64,000 nucleotides of DNA, taken from the NCBI RefSeq assembly GCF_024320785.1, contig NZ_JANDBC010000002.1, positions 124,001-188,000 of the forward strand, written 5' to 3'. The notes below the pieces were generated by a model. It did no database searches. It was not told the DNA's origin and saw only the letters and a program-made list of their open reading frames with translations. The position numbers and the translations under genes are program-made. Below, one piece after another: positions 25,625 to 35,502 of the stretch (its first letter is position 1; every line of letters begins with the position of its first letter). The stretch comes from Gracilimonas sediminicola. GTDB taxonomy: Bacteria; Bacteroidota; Rhodothermia; Balneolales; Balneolaceae.

Positions 25625-27719
25625 GTTTTTTGGTAATCGAGTCTCCCCTTTCCATTTCCAACCGGTAGAAATATACACCACTGGCAAAGTCGGTGGCGTT
25701 CCACTCAACGTTATGTGTACCGGCATTTTTTAAACCATCAACTAATGTTGCCACACTTTGCCCTGTTAAATTAAAAATCTGGATTTTAATTTTTTCAGAA
25801 CGGTCGAGACGAAAAGATATAGTTGTAGATGGATTAAATGGATTTGGATAATTTTGGTACAACTCTATCCCAGTAACTCTCCCTACTTCTCTTTCGTTAC
25901 TAACCGGCTGAAAAGTACGTGAAAAGTTATATGTTTGAGTGTAATATCGGCTGCTTTTTAAACGACTGCCTATAGGAGTATTCCCAGTACTATCAACATT
26001 GGTTTCGCCAACAGCTACAATATAATAGTAGTAATTTGTACCACGAACGGGACTGTCTAAAAGAAAATAGCCCGGATAGTTTCTCCGGGATGATGGCTCG
26101 CCGTCAACAATCAAACGCTCATCATTGTCCGCTTTATAAAGTAGGCGATAAGTACTATCTACTTTCTCTGATGCCCGATAGATTTCAAAACGCTCAATAT
26201 TATTGATCAAACTTTGGTCATATTCCCACTCCAAAACAATTCCAGTATCAGTTGAAGCAATCTCGAACTTTGATGGAGGTTTTGGTGCGGATGGTATTTG
26301 GTAGCCAGATTTAAAATTGGCTAAAGCCCGCTCAAAAGTTTGAAAAAGAGAATCCCTTCCTTGAAATACTACTTCGTTCTTTTCTACATCCGTTATTTCA
26401 CCATTCTTAAATTTTAATCCTGTTTCATAGGCTAACTTTCTTGATATCCCGGCTGAAGCCTCGGCTACAACAATACGCACACTATCTCCCGGTTCCAGGG
26501 AATATGGACCATAACCCGATGTATACGAAAATCCTCCACCCTGCCCTAAAGATGGATCTGATCCCGGATCAGTAAATCCCTCATAGCCTTCCGATTCTAC
26601 TTGAAATGCGTGTCGGGGTGAAGTCCTGCCCACGCTCATCATTTCATATTCCGAGTTCATTTTTTCAATATTAAATGCATCGTTGTTACTAAACAGAGGA
26701 TGATCATTATGCTCTTCAGACATTGTAAAAGGTTGTTCTGGATCATCATCAGGATTAGAAGATGATGCATCGGCATGTAATGTTACTGTTCCAACAAAGT
26801 GATAAGCTGCAAGTCTGCCTGTGGTATCATCAGAAGCTAAATATCCCCCGGCCGTGTTCGGAGTAATGATCGGAGCTCCTATATTATCATAATTTGGGTA
26901 CGCGAAATTAGGGAAGTAGCCATGCCAGGCAAAAGAAGCCCTGAAATCTTCTTTCTCTTCAGGATGTAGGCCATCTCCCCGGCGATCATACATTGTATTT
27001 ATTCCCCAACCTGTGGCATTTCCGATAGTATATCTTGATTGTTTTACAGGAGCCATTTGGTTTTTAAAGAAAGGAATAAATCCTTCAATACTTTGATTTG
27101 GAAGTTCAATTTCGGAATCAGCATCTGTATTACCGGTATTGGTGAATATATATTCTATAATGTGATAGTTATCATGATACTGCTGACTGAACTGCATAAC
27201 TTTACGCTCTACTGTCACTCCTATAAGTGTATTGGTTTTACTATAGAGTACGCGATCTGCTTCTAAATTTGGATCTACATCATCTATAACTGAATCATTT
27301 TTATCTTCCAGCTCATCAAAAAGATATACTTCCGGTTTAGGAAACTTTGAAATCAATTTAATCTCAACTGGAAAAAACTCACCTTCTCCTGATACTCGTG
27401 GTCCCACATGGACCACCCTGTTCTCATATTGTGTTCCTGCACTATCTGTAAAGTTTGTTACTCCTAACCAAAGAGCTTTAGATGCCTGGGCATCCTGTGC
27501 TTTATAAATCGCGGGCCACTGCCAACCAGCCTGTTGATTTGGAATGAAGCCTTCCTCTCTTTCAGAACCCATATTTGAATAGAAGTTGTGAAAACTCCCT
27601 ACATCTAACCATTTATATTGAACCTGACCAAAAATTTCACCTGTCAATAAAGAAAAAAATATGACTGAAAAAGTAACTGCTTTTTTCACTATGTTTTGTT
27701 TAGTTGAAATGATACTCAT
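25608..27719 (-). CDS. 703-residue exported protein of unknown function (paralogue 2, with sorting domain)
   Basis: Close relative of the product of 15194-17311: it shares WLDVGSFHNFYSNMGSE, QFSQQYHDNYHIIEYIF, NATGWGINTM, FAWHGYFP and FQGRDSLFQTFERA over about 480 residues, then an Fn3-like part. Unlike paralogue 1 it ends in a full NYPNPFNPSTTISF sorting domain (about the last 80 residues). It has an N-terminal signal peptide with the hydrophobic core VTFSVIFFSLLTG. It stands alone, with no TonB receptor or PorV gene nearby, and is convergent with recX. Third-codon positions look more A+T-rich than in paralogue 1, hinting at a different history. Function unknown. Confidence 0.85.
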   Translation of the reverse strand: MSIISTKQNIVKKAVTFSVIFFSLLTGEIFGQVQYKWLDVGSFHNFYSNMGSEREEGFIPNQQAGWQWPAIYKAQDAQASKALWLGVTNFTDSAGTQYENRVVHVGPRVSGEGEFFPVEIKLISKFPKPEVYLFDELEDKNDSVIDDVDPNLEADRVLYSKTNTLIGVTVERKVMQFSQQYHDNYHIIEYIFTNTGNTDADSEIELPNQSIEGFIPFFKNQMAPVKQSRYTIGNATGWGINTMYDRRGDGLHPEEKEDFRASFAWHGYFPNFAYPNYDNIGAPIITPNTAGGYLASDDTTGRLAAYHFVGTVTLHADASSSNPDDDPEQPFTMSEEHNDHPLFSNNDAFNIEKMNSEYEMMSVGRTSPRHAFQVESEGYEGFTDPGSDPSLGQGGGFSYTSGYGPYSLEPGDSVRIVVAEASAGISRKLAYETGLKFKNGEITDVEKNEVVFQGRDSLFQTFERALANFKSGYQIPSAPKPPSKFEIASTDTGIVLEWEYDQSLINNIERFEIYRASEKVDSTYRLLYKADNDERLIVDGEPSSRRNYPGYFLLDSPVRGTNYYYYIVAVGETNVDSTGNTPIGSRLKSSRYYTQTYNFSRTFQPVSNEREVGRVTGIELYQNYPNPFNPSTTISFRLDRSEKIKIQIFNLTGQSVATLVDGLKNAGTHNVEWNATDFASGVYFYRLEMERGDSITKKLILLK

Positions 27720-27749
27720 TAAGTTTATTAATTTAATAGCACAACTTCT

Positions 27750-28838
27750 TTGGGAAATATCACATTAGAACGGGTAGTAAAATTTATTCTCGGGGCAGCG
27801 GCAGTAGCTGTGGCACTGCTCATTCTATACAACTACTCTACCCTTGTTGTGTTCCTGATCCTGGCAATGATACTCAGTTATATCCTGGATCCGTTTGCCA
27901 ATCGGTTGCAATCAGCAGGGCTGAACCGGACGTTTGGAATTACACTGATACTGGCCACCGTAATCCTGATCCTTGTTTTTATTTCCACCAGCGTTATCCC
28001 GATTATCGCTAACCAAATGGCGGAACTGACCGCACAACTCAGTATTGAAAACATCCGGCGAATTGCGGTACAGGTTGAAAATCAGCTTACCAATAAATTT
28101 GAGTTTCTGCCGGACGGATTCCTGGAAGAAAATATTACCGCAGTACTTAATGAGCTGTTTAACGTAAACCAGATTTCGACCATTGTAAGCGACGCCCTCA
28201 GTATTTTCACCAACATTTTTTCGGCTGTATTAGTAGTACCTTTTGCTGCTTTCTTTTTTCTTAAAGACGGAAGTAAAATCCGCCGTGACCTCCTTCAGTT
28301 GGTTCCGAACAAGTATTTCGAGACCACACTCACCGTTATAGACAAAATTGAAAAGCGTCTTGGCCTTTATTTTAGAAGCGTGCTTTTCCAAAGTTTTCTG
28401 GTCGCCCTGTCTTCTTGGACCACACTGAGCGTAGCCGGACTGGATAACGCTATGTCGGTGGGGATCGCGGTCGGGCTGGCAAATACCATCCCGTACTTCG
28501 GACCTATCCTGGGATATTTTCTTTCCATCATCGTATCCATAATTGAAACCGGCAACTTCTCATTAGTGGCAGCTTGTATCCTGGCCATATTTGTAGTTCA
28601 GATGTTGGACAACATTGTATTTCAACCCATGCTCTTCTCACGATCGGCCGACATGCATCCGGTCGCGATCCTGTTTATTATTCTGATTGGTGCTGAAACG
28701 GCAGGAATTATCGGGATGCTGGTTGCCATACCTATAGCTACAGTTGTAAAAATCACCATTACCCAGGTAAGCTGGAGCTTCAACAATTACCAGGTATTCA
28801 GGCGCGATATTTCTCAATCAACCGGTCCGCCGGGTTAG
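27750..28838 (+). CDS. AI-2E family transporter (PerM/YdiK-like permease)
   Basis: A 362-residue inner-membrane protein with about eight hydrophobic segments. Family signatures: an N-terminal pair of helices (LILAMILSYILDPFANRLQ), FFFLKDGSKIRRDLLQLVP in the middle, and the C-terminal ANTIPYFGPILGYFLSIIVS and DNIVFQPMLFSRSADMHP. The start is TTG at 27750: an in-frame TAA lies 21 bp upstream and no ATG occurs before the first helix. Members export varied small molecules or ions; the name AI-2E comes from one E. coli protein and does not show that autoinducer is carried here. Confidence 0.88.
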   Translation: MGNITLERVVKFILGAAAVAVALLILYNYSTLVVFLILAMILSYILDPFANRLQSAGLNRTFGITLILATVILILVFISTSVIPIIANQMAELTAQLSIENIRRIAVQVENQLTNKFEFLPDGFLEENITAVLNELFNVNQISTIVSDALSIFTNIFSAVLVVPFAAFFFLKDGSKIRRDLLQLVPNKYFETTLTVIDKIEKRLGLYFRSVLFQSFLVALSSWTTLSVAGLDNAMSVGIAVGLANTIPYFGPILGYFLSIIVSIIETGNFSLVAACILAIFVVQMLDNIVFQPMLFSRSADMHPVAILFIILIGAETAGIIGMLVAIPIATVVKITITQVSWSFNNYQVFRRDISQSTGPPG

Positions 28839-28917
28839 CAAGAAAGTCCTTCATTACACCCAAACATTTACTATCTTCAACGCCCAATCAGGCACTGCAA
28901 AATCCATCACTACTTTC

Positions 28918-29502
28918 TTGAAGAATATTGTTGTTTTTGCCTCCGGTTCGGGCACCAATTTCCAGTCAATAATTGAAGCTGTTCAGCGTGGTGAGCTTTC
29001 TGCCCGCATCAGCGGCCTGATAACCAACAAACCCGGAATAGGCGCCATTGAACGGGCCGAAAAAAACGACATTCCCGTAAAGGTTATCAATCCTGAAGAA
29101 CCTGGTTCTGAGCAGGATTTTGAAGAAGCACTTTTGCGACAATTAGAAGCCTGGGATGCAGACCTGATAGCTTTAGCCGGTTATTTGAAGAAAATTCCTT
29201 CCTCTGTCATCAGGAAGTATTCCAACCGAATTCTGAATATTCACCCATCCTTACTTCCAAAGTTTGGAGGTAAAGGGTTTTATGGTTCCAATGTACATAA
29301 AGCAGTACTTGAAGCCGGGGAAACTGAATCGGGTTGCACCGTCCATATTGTCACTGAAGAATTTGATGAAGGGCCCATCCTTGCCCAAATCAAAGTTCCG
29401 GTTCATGAAAACGATACTCCGGAAGATTTAGCTAAGCGAATATTAAAGGAAGAGCATCGGCTCTATCCCCAAACCATACAGAAGCACTTACAAAACTTAT
29501 AA
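28918..29502 (+). CDS. purN: Phosphoribosylglycinamide formyltransferase PurN
   Basis: Transfers formyl from 10-formyl-tetrahydrofolate to GAR in purine synthesis. The 194 residues show KNIVVFASGSGTNFQSI at the N-terminus, the formyltransferase loop NIHPSLLPKFGGKGFYG with the catalytic Asn and His, and TVHIVTEEFDEGPILAQ with the catalytic Asp. The start is TTG at 28918, placed exactly where the family begins; no ATG is available. purH follows after 18 bp. Confidence 0.96.
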   Translation: MKNIVVFASGSGTNFQSIIEAVQRGELSARISGLITNKPGIGAIERAEKNDIPVKVINPEEPGSEQDFEEALLRQLEAWDADLIALAGYLKKIPSSVIRKYSNRILNIHPSLLPKFGGKGFYGSNVHKAVLEAGETESGCTVHIVTEEFDEGPILAQIKVPVHENDTPEDLAKRILKEEHRLYPQTIQKHLQNL

Positions 29503-29520
29503 ATTTCAAAACCCAAAACC

Positions 29521-31095
29521 GTGGCTCTTAAACCTCTCTCATCCCTTCCTAAAACACCTCTTAAAATCAACCGCGCACTGCTTTCTGTTTCTGATAAAAC
29601 CGGTTTATCAGAACTTGCCAAAGCCCTTCATAACGCCGGCGTGGAAATTATATCAACAGGTGGCACAGCCAAAGCTATTGAAGCAGAAGGAATTCCGGTT
29701 AAAGATGTTTCCGAGGTTACCGGGTTTCAGGAGTGCCTGGATGGCCGGGTAAAAACTCTGCACCCTATGGTTCACGGCGGAATTTTAGCCCGTACTTCTC
29801 ACGAGCCTGATGTGAATGAAATCAAAGACCTGGGAATCACTCCCATCGAATTGGTAGTTGTGAACCTTTATCCCTTCAAAGATAAAGTTGCTGAACCTGA
29901 TGTTACTGCTGCCGATGCAACAGAATTTATTGACATCGGTGGACCAACCATGATCCGGGCGGCAGCCAAAAACTTTGCCCATGTTTCTATTCTGAGTTCT
30001 CCTGATCATTACGCTGATTTTATCGAGGAGCTGGAAGAAAAGATGGCGATTTCTTTTGAGACGCGTCAGAAACTGGCCAAAACTGCTTTTGCTCACACGG
30101 CTGATTATGACAGTGCTATTGCCAATTATTTTACGAGTTTGATTGAGGAAGAGCCTGCCCGTCAATTCAATACCTCCCTCCCGCTTTCACAGGAACTCAG
30201 GTATGGAGAAAACCCCCATCAAAAAGCGGCCGTTTATGGAAGTCAGGATGATTTTATTGATTGTTTTCATGGCAAGCAGCTCAGTTACAACAATTACCTG
30301 GATGTAGATGCCGCACTTAACATCATTTCCGATTTCGATAAGGATGAGCCCGCCTGCGCCATCATCAAGCATACCATTCCAAGTGGCGTGGGCGTGGCCG
30401 ACAACCTGACCGAAGCTTATAAGAAAGCCTTCAGCACCGATAGGGTTTCTCCTTTCGGAGGCATCGTTGTTGTAAACCAGCAAATGGATATTGATACAGT
30501 AAAAGCCATTGATGAGATTTTTACTGAAATCATCATAGCACCCGACTATTCGGATGAAGCCCTGGAATTGCTACAACAGAAAAAAAACAGGCGATTAGTC
30601 AGGATCAAAAAGTCGGTTCGTGAAGTACAAGCTTCATCATTCCGGTCAATTTTTGGAGGATTGCTGAATCAGGATGCTGACTTGGCCCCTGCAAATCCGG
30701 ATGATTTTGAAATTGTGAGTAAGCGAAAACCAACGGACCAGGAAATGAAAGACCTGCTTTTTTCGTGGAAAGTAGTTCGTCATATCAAGTCTAACGCCAT
30801 CGTATATGCTAAGAACAGTCGCACTTTGGGAATCGGCTCCGGACAAACAAGTCGGGTGGATTCTTCGGAAATTGCTGTTGCCAAAGCCAATAAAGAAGGA
30901 CTGGATTTAAGCGGATCGGCCATAGCCTCGGATGCTTTTTTCCCTTTTGCAGATGGTGTTGAAGCTGCAGCTAAAGCCGGGGCTAAAGCGGTGATTCAAC
31001 CGGGAGGCAGTATCCGAGATGAAGAAGTAATTGCCAAAGCAGATGAATACGACATGGCTATGATCTTCACCGGAAAACGTCACTTTAAGCACTGA
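29521..31095 (+). CDS. purH: Bifunctional AICAR transformylase / IMP cyclohydrolase PurH
   Basis: Catalyses the last two steps of IMP synthesis. A 524-residue protein with the MGS-like cyclohydrolase domain first ([34 protein letters not shown]) and then the AICARFT domain ([12 protein letters not shown], and C-terminal [15 protein letters not shown]). Start is GTG at 29521. The catalytic Lys-His is present in [12 protein letters not shown], but the usual NPCG after it reads IPSG. Forms an operon with purN. Confidence 0.97.
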   Translation: MALKPLSSLPKTPLKINRALLSVSDKTGLSELAKALHNAGVEIISTGGTAKAIEAEGIPVKDVSEVTGFQECLDGRVKTLHPMVHGGILARTSHEPDVNEIKDLGITPIELVVVNLYPFKDKVAEPDVTAADATEFIDIGGPTMIRAAAKNFAHVSILSSPDHYADFIEELEEKMAISFETRQKLAKTAFAHTADYDSAIANYFTSLIEEEPARQFNTSLPLSQELRYGENPHQKAAVYGSQDDFIDCFHGKQLSYNNYLDVDAALNIISDFDKDEPACAIIKHTIPSGVGVADNLTEAYKKAFSTDRVSPFGGIVVVNQQMDIDTVKAIDEIFTEIIIAPDYSDEALELLQQKKNRRLVRIKKSVREVQASSFRSIFGGLLNQDADLAPANPDDFEIVSKRKPTDQEMKDLLFSWKVVRHIKSNAIVYAKNSRTLGIGSGQTSRVDSSEIAVAKANKEGLDLSGSAIASDAFFPFADGVEAAAKAGAKAVIQPGGSIRDEEVIAKADEYDMAMIFTGKRHFKH

Positions 31096-31168
31096 TATTT
31101 ACCGCTTAAAACTGACCTTACATTTCGGTTTCATAAATTTCCTAATATTCGTTGCTTATACATTCGCA

Positions 31169-31190
31169 AATACAATTTCAATATTGTATT
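31169..31190. other. A+T-rich hairpin between purH and mreB
   Basis: Perfect 8-bp arms AATACAAT and ATTGTATT with a 6-base loop, about 50 bp before the mreB ATG and 74 bp after purH. It could be a weak terminator for purH (followed by ttctc) or an operator for the mre operon. The stem has only two G-C pairs, so termination would be weak. Confidence 0.35.
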
Positions 31191-31241
31191 TTCTCATGAT
31201 TATATCATCCCATTAAAGTTCAATTCACTTAATCAGCGCAA

Positions 31242-32306
31242 ATGTCAGATTCCAGCGGAGCAAACCCTTCACAGTCTTCAAAAAAACAAGCTCAGAAGGG
31301 CTTTTTAGATTTTCTTTACACCGATATAGCTATTGACTTAGGAACCGCAAACACGTTGATCTACTCTCGGGGAGAAGGTATTGTCTTAAATGAGCCTTCT
31401 ATTGTTGCTCTCAATCAACAGAATGTTCCCGTTGCTACCGGCCACCAGGCGCGGTTGATGCACGAGAAAACGCACAACAAAATCAGAACTGTACGCCCGT
31501 TAAGAGATGGCGTTATTGCTGATTTTGAAGTTGCCGAGCAGATGATCCGCGGGATGATCAAGAAAGTGAAGATGAAGTGGTACTCCACCACCCGACAAAT
31601 GGTTATTTGTGTACCCAGCGGAATTACGGAAGTTGAACGCCGTGCCGTACGTGACAGTGCCGAACATGCCGGAGCTAAAGAAGTTTACCTTGTGGATGAA
31701 CCCATGGCCGCTGCAATCGGAATCGGGCTGGATGTTCACGAGCCGGTGGGAAGCATGATCGTGGATATTGGCGGTGGTACTACAGAAATTGCCGTAATTG
31801 CGCTATCAGGAATTGTTTATGCGCAGTCGGTTCGTTTAGGCGGTGATGAGCTCAACGAAGACATCATCAACTACTTTCGAAGAAATCATAACCTGTTGAT
31901 CGGTGAGCGAACGGCAGAAAAAATTAAATGTGAAATCGGTTCAGCCGCCCCTCTTGATGAAGAGCTGGAGATGATTACCAAAGGGCGTGATCTTGTAAAC
32001 GGTGTTCCAAGAACACGTCATATTACTTCCAAAGATGCACGCGAAGCCATTGCGGAATCGGTAAACACCATTGTTGAGTCGATCACGAAATCCCTGGAGC
32101 AAACGCCTCCTGAACTGTCGGCCGATATTCTGGATCGCGGAATTATGCTGACCGGAGGCGGAGCCTTGTTAAAGAATCTGGATAAGCTGATCATGGAAAC
32201 AACCGATCTCCCTGTCCACATTGCAGAAGATCCATTAACAGCCGTAGTTCGTGGAACCGGTGCCATACTTGAAAATCTCGAATATTACCGTCCGGTAATT
32301 TCCTAA
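31242..32306 (+). CDS. mreB: Rod-shape-determining protein MreB
   Basis: Bacterial actin that directs lateral wall synthesis. The 354 residues include the nucleotide-binding signatures IAIDLGTANTLIYSRG, MIVDIGGGTTEIAVI and LTGGGALLKNLDKL. The N-terminus has an extra Ser/Lys-rich stretch of about 25 residues before FLDFLYTDIAIDLG; relatives often start nearer FLDF. First gene of the mreB-mreC-mreD-mrdA-rodA unit. Confidence 0.97.
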   Translation: MSDSSGANPSQSSKKQAQKGFLDFLYTDIAIDLGTANTLIYSRGEGIVLNEPSIVALNQQNVPVATGHQARLMHEKTHNKIRTVRPLRDGVIADFEVAEQMIRGMIKKVKMKWYSTTRQMVICVPSGITEVERRAVRDSAEHAGAKEVYLVDEPMAAAIGIGLDVHEPVGSMIVDIGGGTTEIAVIALSGIVYAQSVRLGGDELNEDIINYFRRNHNLLIGERTAEKIKCEIGSAAPLDEELEMITKGRDLVNGVPRTRHITSKDAREAIAESVNTIVESITKSLEQTPPELSADILDRGIMLTGGGALLKNLDKLIMETTDLPVHIAEDPLTAVVRGTGAILENLEYYRPVIS

Positions 32307-32320
32307 TCCCCTGGAAATGA

Positions 32321-33163
32321 ATGCGATTTAGATCATTCAATTTAAGTGATGCTAAAGATTACATAGTTACCGCTCTTATCCTGGTTTTTGCCTTAGCTAT
32401 AATGATTGGCAGGCATCAGGGCGGCATTGACACCCTGCGAAAAATTTCCGTCACGGGCTTGAGTCTGCTCGAAGAACCTTTGGCTAACATCAGGGTTTAC
32501 CGCCAAGCCCTCAACACTAATACCTACCTGCAGCGCCAGAATATTTTATTGCAGGATGAGCTCAGTCGGCTCCGGTCCATTGAGCAAGAGAATCGTGAGC
32601 TTCGACGTCTTCTGGGATACAGAGAGCGCAGTCAGTTTGAATTAGCACCTGTTTCTATTGTCGGGAAGCAGTTAACAGGATCAAATAATATCCTGACCAT
32701 TGATGCCGGAAAATCTGACGGATTAGAAGACGGAATGCCCCTTGTTACTTCTGATGGATTGATCGGAAAAATTGTACTCACCGGAACTTACTACTCCCAG
32801 GTGATGCCCTATTATAATTCTCTGTTCAGGGTAAGCGCCCGCATTCAGGAGAATCAGGCTCATGGCATTGTGAGCTGGCCGGGTGATATTTATGGTGAAC
32901 TTGTGATGGACTTTGTACCCAAGACTATTCCTATTGACAGTGGCTTTGTGGTGGAAACATCAGGAAACAGCAACCAATTTCCGGGCGGTATTCCTATTGG
33001 AAAGGTAATCCGGTCTGAACCGGAACCGGGACGTGAAACCCAACGTATTTATTTAGAACCCTTTGTGATGCTGGCTGATATTGCACAAGGCTTTGTCATC
33101 GAGTTTCAGCCTGATACGAGTATCGTAAACCTTCAACAAGATTATAATCAGCTTTTTGAATGA
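32321..33163 (+). CDS. mreC: Rod-shape-determining protein MreC
   Basis: Periplasmic scaffold of the elongation machinery. One membrane segment (about 13-30, YIVTALILVFALAIMIG), a coiled coil (about 60-95, RQNILLQDELSRLRSIEQEN) and then the beta domain with TIDAGKSDGLEDGMPLVT and GLIGKIV. It is 280 residues, normal for the family. Begins 15 bp after mreB and overlaps mreD by 4 bp (ATGA). Confidence 0.95.
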   Translation: MRFRSFNLSDAKDYIVTALILVFALAIMIGRHQGGIDTLRKISVTGLSLLEEPLANIRVYRQALNTNTYLQRQNILLQDELSRLRSIEQENRELRRLLGYRERSQFELAPVSIVGKQLTGSNNILTIDAGKSDGLEDGMPLVTSDGLIGKIVLTGTYYSQVMPYYNSLFRVSARIQENQAHGIVSWPGDIYGELVMDFVPKTIPIDSGFVVETSGNSNQFPGGIPIGKVIRSEPEPGRETQRIYLEPFVMLADIAQGFVIEFQPDTSIVNLQQDYNQLFE

Positions 33164-33630
33164 GTGCAGAAACCCTAAAAGACTTTTTTATTGGCTTATG
33201 TTTCATTCTGGCTGAAGTACTTATTTTTCAGCACTTGAGCTTATTTGGAACCACTCCCGACCCGCTGATTCTTTACCTGCTTTGGCTGGCCATGAAATAT
33301 GATCGTATTAAGCTGGTGTTATTTGCTGCCTCACTTGGCCTGGTACAGGATGCCCTTTTTGACTTTTGGGGATTACACATGTTTGCCAAAACGCTGATGT
33401 GTTTTGCTTTCTTTAATTTCGTGAACCAAAGAAAAGAAGGGCGTTTATTATTGTGGCAGATTTTCCTTGTTATCACTGCGGCGGCTGTTTTCCATAACCT
33501 GATTTTCCTTGGATTAAGCAGTTTCATAGAAGCTTATACAACCGGATTTAGTCCTATAATTTTTACCCTTGGAAACAGTTTATATACTGCACTGCTGGGA
33601 GCCATGCTTTTCATTTTTAAAGGAAATTAG
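33160..33630 (+). CDS. mreD: Rod-shape-determining protein MreD
   Basis: A 156-residue inner-membrane protein with about five hydrophobic segments, small and poorly conserved as usual for MreD. Position between mreC (4-bp overlap) and mrdA (6-bp gap), plus the motif DPLILYLLWLAMKYDR and GLVQDALFDFWGLHMFAKTL, identify it. Confidence 0.9.
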   Translation: MSAETLKDFFIGLCFILAEVLIFQHLSLFGTTPDPLILYLLWLAMKYDRIKLVLFAASLGLVQDALFDFWGLHMFAKTLMCFAFFNFVNQRKEGRLLLWQIFLVITAAAVFHNLIFLGLSSFIEAYTTGFSPIIFTLGNSLYTALLGAMLFIFKGN

Positions 33631-33636
33631 ACACAG

Positions 33637-35502
33637 ATGTCCACCGGTCAAACAAATCGAACAAGAACTTCTATCCGGGCGCTTCAGGTTATCATACTTG
33701 GGCTTACTCTGATTGTACTGGGGCGGATTTTCTACCTGCAGATTGTGGAGTACGAAGTGTACGCTGCACTGGGTCAGGAAAACTCCGTTCGGCAGGAATA
33801 TGTAGATCCTGCCCGCGGTTTGATTTATGACCGGAATGGAAATCTTATTGTCGATAATGAACCAATATTTTCGATCACCATCACCCCTTCCCTTTTCGAT
33901 AAAAGTAACATTCCACTGCTCGCTGATTTACTTGGTGTCTCTGACTCCCTCTTAACCACCAAGGTTCAGGAAGCTCAACAGTATTCCTGGCATCGTACTT
34001 CCCGGTTGTTTACAGAGATAGATTTCCCCACGTTCTCGGCTGTTCAGGAAAACCTGTGGCAGCTGCCCGGAATTGGTCATCAGATAGAGAGTAAACGTCA
34101 CTATCCCACCGAGATGAAAGCCTCGCACCTCCTTGGATATTTACGGGAAGCCAATGAAAACGAATATCGGCAATCTGAGACCATCCGTCTTGGCGACAAA
34201 ATTGGCAAAAGCGGCCTTGAGATGATCTATGAAGACTCATTGCGCGGAGAACTGGGCATCAGGTACCTCAAAGTAAATGCTTTTGGACAAGCTCTTGGAG
34301 AGTTTGAAGGGAATGAAATTGGCCGCAATCCCGAGCAGGGGAGCAATATCATCACCACTATTGATACGGAGCTACAGATATTTGCTGAAAAGCTGATGGA
34401 AGGTAAACGCGGAGCTGTGGTTGCTATGAACCCAAATACCGGAGCCATTCTTGCCATGGTCAGCTCTCCTACTTACGACCTTAGCAAACTCGCCGGACGG
34501 CTGGATCAGGATTACTGGCAGGCAATTAATGCGGATTCAACAACTCCCCTGTATAACCGGGCCATTTCAAGCCGTCAACCCCCGGGCTCTACCTTTAAGC
34601 CGTTAATGGGAATCATCGGTTTGCACATGGGAATCATCACCCCGCAAACAAAAATTTATAACAGCGGAGCTTATGTGCGCGGGCGGGCCTACCGAGATTT
34701 AGCTCCCGTTGGCGAGTATGACCTGAAAAAAGCCATCACTTTTTCCAGTAACACCTATTTCTTTTCGCTGATGGATAAGATCGCTTCTCAGGGTAAGCTT
34801 AATGAATGGAGCAGCTTGGTTAAAGATTTCGGTTTGGGTGTAGCCAGTAATGTGGATCTGCCTAACGCCAATTCGGGCCTCATCCCGGACAGCACGTACC
34901 TGAACAGACGGCTTGGGGAGCGCAGATGGGGTCTCGGAGACCTTATCAACTTTGGAGTTGGGCAGGGAATGGTTTCTGTCTCCCCTATTCAAATTGCTCA
35001 AATGACCAGCATCTTTGCCAACGGAGGGTATCGGGTAAAACCTCATTTAGTGCAGGTTTTCAAGCACCCGGACGGATCCATAAGCCGCTTACGTACCGAA
35101 AGCACAAGAATTGACTGGCTGCGAGATGAGTATCTTGAAGTGGTTAAAGCCGGGATGCGTGGTGTTGTTACAGAAGGAAGCGGACGCTGGTATGCCAATC
35201 ATCCGAATATTGAAATTGCCGGGAAAACCGGGACGGCTCAAAATCCACATGGCATGGATCACGGATGGTTTACCTCCTACGCTCCGCTTGACAATCCTGA
35301 AATTGTCGTTACCGCATTTGTTGAGAACGCCGGCTTTGCTTCCACATCGGCAGCCCCCATTGCCTCTCTGGTAATTGAGAAGTATCTGCAGGGCGAAATA
35401 ACCCGGCCTTACGTGTATGATTACGTACTTAACTTTGAGCCCAAAGAAGAGGAAGACGAACAACCTGCCCCACAACTAAATCAGCCCGCACAAAATGAAT
35501 AA
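33637..35502 (+). CDS. mrdA: Penicillin-binding protein 2 (elongasome transpeptidase)
   Basis: Cross-links peptidoglycan during side-wall growth, in complex with RodA. A 621-residue protein with one N-terminal membrane anchor (about 16-34), the PBP dimer domain from RGLIYDRNGN (60-69), and a transpeptidase domain with SxxK at Ser318-Thr-Phe-Lys321, SxN at Ser370-Ser-Asn372 and KTGT at Lys530. All catalytic motifs are intact. The C-terminus ends in a Glu/Pro/Gln-rich tail, and the last 8 bp overlap rodA. Confidence 0.96.
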   Translation: MSTGQTNRTRTSIRALQVIILGLTLIVLGRIFYLQIVEYEVYAALGQENSVRQEYVDPARGLIYDRNGNLIVDNEPIFSITITPSLFDKSNIPLLADLLGVSDSLLTTKVQEAQQYSWHRTSRLFTEIDFPTFSAVQENLWQLPGIGHQIESKRHYPTEMKASHLLGYLREANENEYRQSETIRLGDKIGKSGLEMIYEDSLRGELGIRYLKVNAFGQALGEFEGNEIGRNPEQGSNIITTIDTELQIFAEKLMEGKRGAVVAMNPNTGAILAMVSSPTYDLSKLAGRLDQDYWQAINADSTTPLYNRAISSRQPPGSTFKPLMGIIGLHMGIITPQTKIYNSGAYVRGRAYRDLAPVGEYDLKKAITFSSNTYFFSLMDKIASQGKLNEWSSLVKDFGLGVASNVDLPNANSGLIPDSTYLNRRLGERRWGLGDLINFGVGQGMVSVSPIQIAQMTSIFANGGYRVKPHLVQVFKHPDGSISRLRTESTRIDWLRDEYLEVVKAGMRGVVTEGSGRWYANHPNIEIAGKTGTAQNPHGMDHGWFTSYAPLDNPEIVVTAFVENAGFASTSAAPIASLVIEKYLQGEITRPYVYDYVLNFEPKEEEDEQPAPQLNQPAQNE

